From JAVBNW01 sp031551255 (GTDB lineage: Bacteria; Bacillota; Clostridia; Christensenellales; UBA1750), in assembly GCA_031551255.1 (NCBI GenBank), contig JAVBNW010000102.1, positions 1 to 24,009 on the forward strand: a DNA stretch of 24,009 bases, given 5' to 3'. Positions 22,261 through 24,009 of the stretch are shown here, one piece after another. The position numbers and the translations under genes were made by a program. The notes beneath the pieces were generated by a model that worked only from the letters and a program-made list of their open reading frames with translations, searched no databases and was not told the DNA's origin. The first letter of the stretch is position 1; every line of letters starts with the position of its first letter.

Positions 22261-23103
22261 TTGTCATATAGCTTGCATCCTGAAATGATATGTGGCATGG
22301 AAGGGCTAAATTTCTCACAGGCTATCGGCGATTCGGCCCACGCCGAGGGCTCAAATACAATCGCCAACGGCATTTATTTCCACGCGGGCGGATTTTTTAC
22401 CATCGCACAAAACAATTACCAGATGGCTATCGGCAAGTTTAGTGTAGCATCCAATCCCGCGCTTAACGGCACGCCCGGCGATGATGCCTTTATCATCGGC
22501 AACGGCCTGACGATCGCGGCGAGAACCAACGCCTTCAGGGTTTTATTCAACGGCAACGTCTTCAACGCACCTGGAGTATATACCACCGGAGCAGACTACG
22601 CCGAGATGTTTGAGTGGCAAGACGGCAATCCGGATAACGAGGATAGACGCGGCCTTTTCGTGACTCTATGCGCCGACCGGATACGCCAAGTACAGGCGGG
22701 TGATGATTATATTTTGGGCGTGATAAGCGCAACGCCGTCGGTTGTCGGCGACGTGCAGGGCAACAGCTGGAAGGATATGTACCGCAGAGACGAATGGGGC
22801 GCCATTTTGTATAAGGCCGTGCCTCAAGATGGCGGTGAAGTACTGATGCCGATGCCGAATCCCGCGTATGAGGCCGAGCGGGATTACCGCCCGCGATCGG
22901 AGCGCCCGGAGTGGGCTGCCGTCGGCCCCGCGAGGAAGCTGCCGGTGCCGGATGACGGCAGTTGCCGGCCTGATGGCTATTGTATCCCTAACGCCGGTGG
23001 GAGGGCGACCGCATCGCCGCGTCGCTATCGTGTACTAAAGCGCACCGGGGGATCATCAAGTGCAGATCTTGCTGATAGGTTCTGGCAGATAGTGATTGTT
23101 TGA
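22261..23103 (+). CDS. Peptidase_G2 / YadA-head-like protein
   Basis: The protein (280 residues from TTG 22261) begins with short head-type repeats (SQAIGDSAHAEGSNTIANG, then AQNNYQMAIGKFSVA) as in trimeric YadA-like heads and phage tail appendages. Next comes a domain of the Peptidase_G2 type (intramolecular chaperone, autoproteolytic): GADYAEMFEWQDGNPDNEDR, then DDYILGVISATPSVVGD and a YRRDEWG segment. The C-terminus has two more cysteines (SCRPDGYC). The start is uncertain: AAAGGAGG at 22237-22244 is 16 bases from TTG 22261; GTG 22228, ATG 22285 and ATG 22297 are in frame as well. The fold suggests a trimeric fibre. It could be a tail-spike-like remnant or a surface fibre; no other phage gene is present. 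Confidence 0.78.
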   Translation: MSYSLHPEMICGMEGLNFSQAIGDSAHAEGSNTIANGIYFHAGGFFTIAQNNYQMAIGKFSVASNPALNGTPGDDAFIIGNGLTIAARTNAFRVLFNGNVFNAPGVYTTGADYAEMFEWQDGNPDNEDRRGLFVTLCADRIRQVQAGDDYILGVISATPSVVGDVQGNSWKDMYRRDEWGAILYKAVPQDGGEVLMPMPNPAYEAERDYRPRSERPEWAAVGPARKLPVPDDGSCRPDGYCIPNAGGRATASPRRYRVLKRTGGSSSADLADRFWQIVIV

Positions 23104-23142
23104 GCAATTGGTTTTCGATGGGCCTTAGTAATGAACGAGAAT

Positions 23143-23187
23143 AAACCAGGGTGCAGGCATACGTATGAAGGCTGCACCCTGGTTTTT
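23143..23187 (+). terminator. Terminator after the Peptidase_G2 gene
   Basis: AAACCAGGGTGCAG (23143-23156) pairs perfectly with CTGCACCCTGGTTT (23172-23185) over 14 bp with a 15-nt loop, ending in a run of T. Confidence 0.88.
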
Positions 23188-23252
23188 GACGGATCGGGAA
23201 GACTGGCAGAGCTGCAAATCGATAGGGCAGAGCACTCTGCGAGGCATCTCGT

Positions 23253-23282
23253 TTGGTCAAAAAGATAAAAATTGGATATAAT
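23253..23282 (+). promoter_or_regulatory. Possible additional promoter upstream of the MerR gene
   Basis: TTGGTC (23253-23258) and TATAAT (23277-23282) are 18 bp apart. The start of a transcript here would leave a leader of about 110 nt before the MerR gene. The -10 box is good and the -35 box is moderate. The region 23188-23338 has no recognised gene. Confidence 0.4.
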
Positions 23283-23338
23283 GATTTTTGATCAGGGAGC
23301 ATGTGCGAACAGCATCTGTATTTTGTATAGAAAGCCGC

Positions 23339-23369
23339 TTGACTACGACGTTGCGTCGTGGTTTATGAT
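23339..23369 (+). promoter_or_regulatory. MerR-type promoter with 19-bp spacer and dyad
   Basis: TTGACT (23339-23344) and TATGAT (23364-23369) are separated by 19 bp, the lengthened spacing typical of MerR-controlled promoters. The spacer holds a perfect dyad, ACGACG-TTG-CGTCGT (23345-23359). It lies 31 bp before the MerR gene, so autoregulation is likely. Confidence 0.7.
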
Positions 23370-23400
23370 GATGATATCGATCATGCTGGGGGTTGGAAAA

Positions 23401-24009
23401 ATGAGCGAGCTTGTTAAAATTCGAGAGGTATCGTTGAAGTATGATATTTCCGCGAGGGCTTTGAAGTATTATGAAGATATGGGCCTTATCCAAAGCGTAA
23501 AAAGCAATGATTATGCTTATAGAATGTACGACGATGCCAATGTAAAAAAGCTGGAGCAGGTATTGATCTTGCGCAAGCTCAATATCGGCATCAAAGACAT
23601 CCAGCGCATCTTTGACACTGCCGGATCGGAAGTCGTTTTGGAAGTGTTGGGGAAAAAGGTGGAGAGCATCGACGAAGAAGTTGCACTTCTTAACGAGCTC
23701 AAGGACATCGTCATCGCGTTTATTCGGCAGATTGAGCAGGCTGATTTCAGCAAAGATTCCGACGTGAAACTTTTGTACGACAAGGCAAAGGAAATCGAAA
23801 TTCAACTGAACAATGTGGAGTATACCGGCAACCCCTCTCCCGCGCACCGGTTGTTTGAAGTGGCGGAAAAGCTCGAGGAAAAGGCCGCATCCAGGCTGTC
23901 GGTACCCGAGAATGTAATGAAGCGGTTGTTGCAGAACGTCTATTTTATATGGGGAGACGGGGCGGCTGTGGCCGATGAACTTGGCTTACGATACGGCATC
24001 TTCGTATAT
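23401..24009 (+). CDS. MerR family transcriptional regulator (3' end outside the window)
   Basis: The 203 residues visible start with a MerR-type winged helix-turn-helix: VKIREVSLKYDISARALKYY, then the wing with YRMYDD, then LEQVLILRKLNIGIKDIQRI and a coiled-coil dimerisation helix (about 80-125). A further domain begins near residue 140 (RLFEVAEKLEEKAASRL) and runs out of the window without a stop; it could be an effector-binding domain, but too little is present to name it. The start ATG at 23401 has GGGGGTTGG upstream. The 19-bp-spacer promoter before it is consistent with the family. The ligand is unknown. Confidence 0.88.
   Translation, partial: MSELVKIREVSLKYDISARALKYYEDMGLIQSVKSNDYAYRMYDDANVKKLEQVLILRKLNIGIKDIQRIFDTAGSEVVLEVLGKKVESIDEEVALLNELKDIVIAFIRQIEQADFSKDSDVKLLYDKAKEIEIQLNNVEYTGNPSPAHRLFEVAEKLEEKAASRLSVPENVMKRLLQNVYFIWGDGAAVADELGLRYGIFVY

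Overview
The window looks like a chromosomal segment of a GC-rich Gram-positive anaerobe of class Clostridia (Bacillota). This rests on the gene order rpmE - yqhQ - prmC - prfA - sua5 - ywlE - rpiB - upp, which resembles the Bacillus/Clostridium housekeeping order, on strong AGGAGG-type ribosome binding sites with many GTG and TTG starts, and on a complete V-type ATPase operon in the ntp order of Enterococcus. No species can be named from the sequence alone.

Positions 1-7449 hold the translation and nucleotide-salvage block: ribosomal protein L31 with its own promoter and terminator; a tightly overlapping yqhQ-prmC-prfA operon; a 149-bp MITE-like element; then a ZIP metal transporter, the threonylcarbamoyl-AMP synthase, a YwlE-type arginine phosphatase, ribose-5-phosphate isomerase B behind its own promoter, and uracil phosphoribosyltransferase. 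A possible 43-residue Cys-rich ORF or structured RNA lies between ywlE and rpiB.

Positions 7494-15985 are a nine-gene V-type ATPase operon (H/G-like, I, K, E, C, F, A, B, D) closed by a clear terminator. The K subunit keeps the full set of Na+ ligands known from Enterococcus hirae, so a sodium-coupled machine is predicted. A GNAT acetyltransferase follows.

Positions 16620-24009 are accessory. Two composite inverted-repeat elements (16757-17119 and 20707-20972) share end sequences and carry four internal palindromes each, with stems that differ between copies but stay paired. Between them lie a ferritin-like diiron protein gene and a three-gene minus-strand operon. That operon encodes a DUF2089 zinc-ribbon/HTH regulator and two paralogous proteins made of octad Gly-Asp/Asn beta-solenoid repeats (bactofilin-like in style). 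The larger one starts with a SHOCT-like motif that also ends the regulator. This operon is the best candidate for an undescribed system. After a tRNA-Arg(CCG) and the second composite repeat come a Cys-Gln thioester (TQXA) domain protein with a Cys-rich tail and no visible signal peptide, a Peptidase_G2/YadA-head-like protein, and the 5' part of a MerR-family regulator with a 19-bp-spacer promoter.
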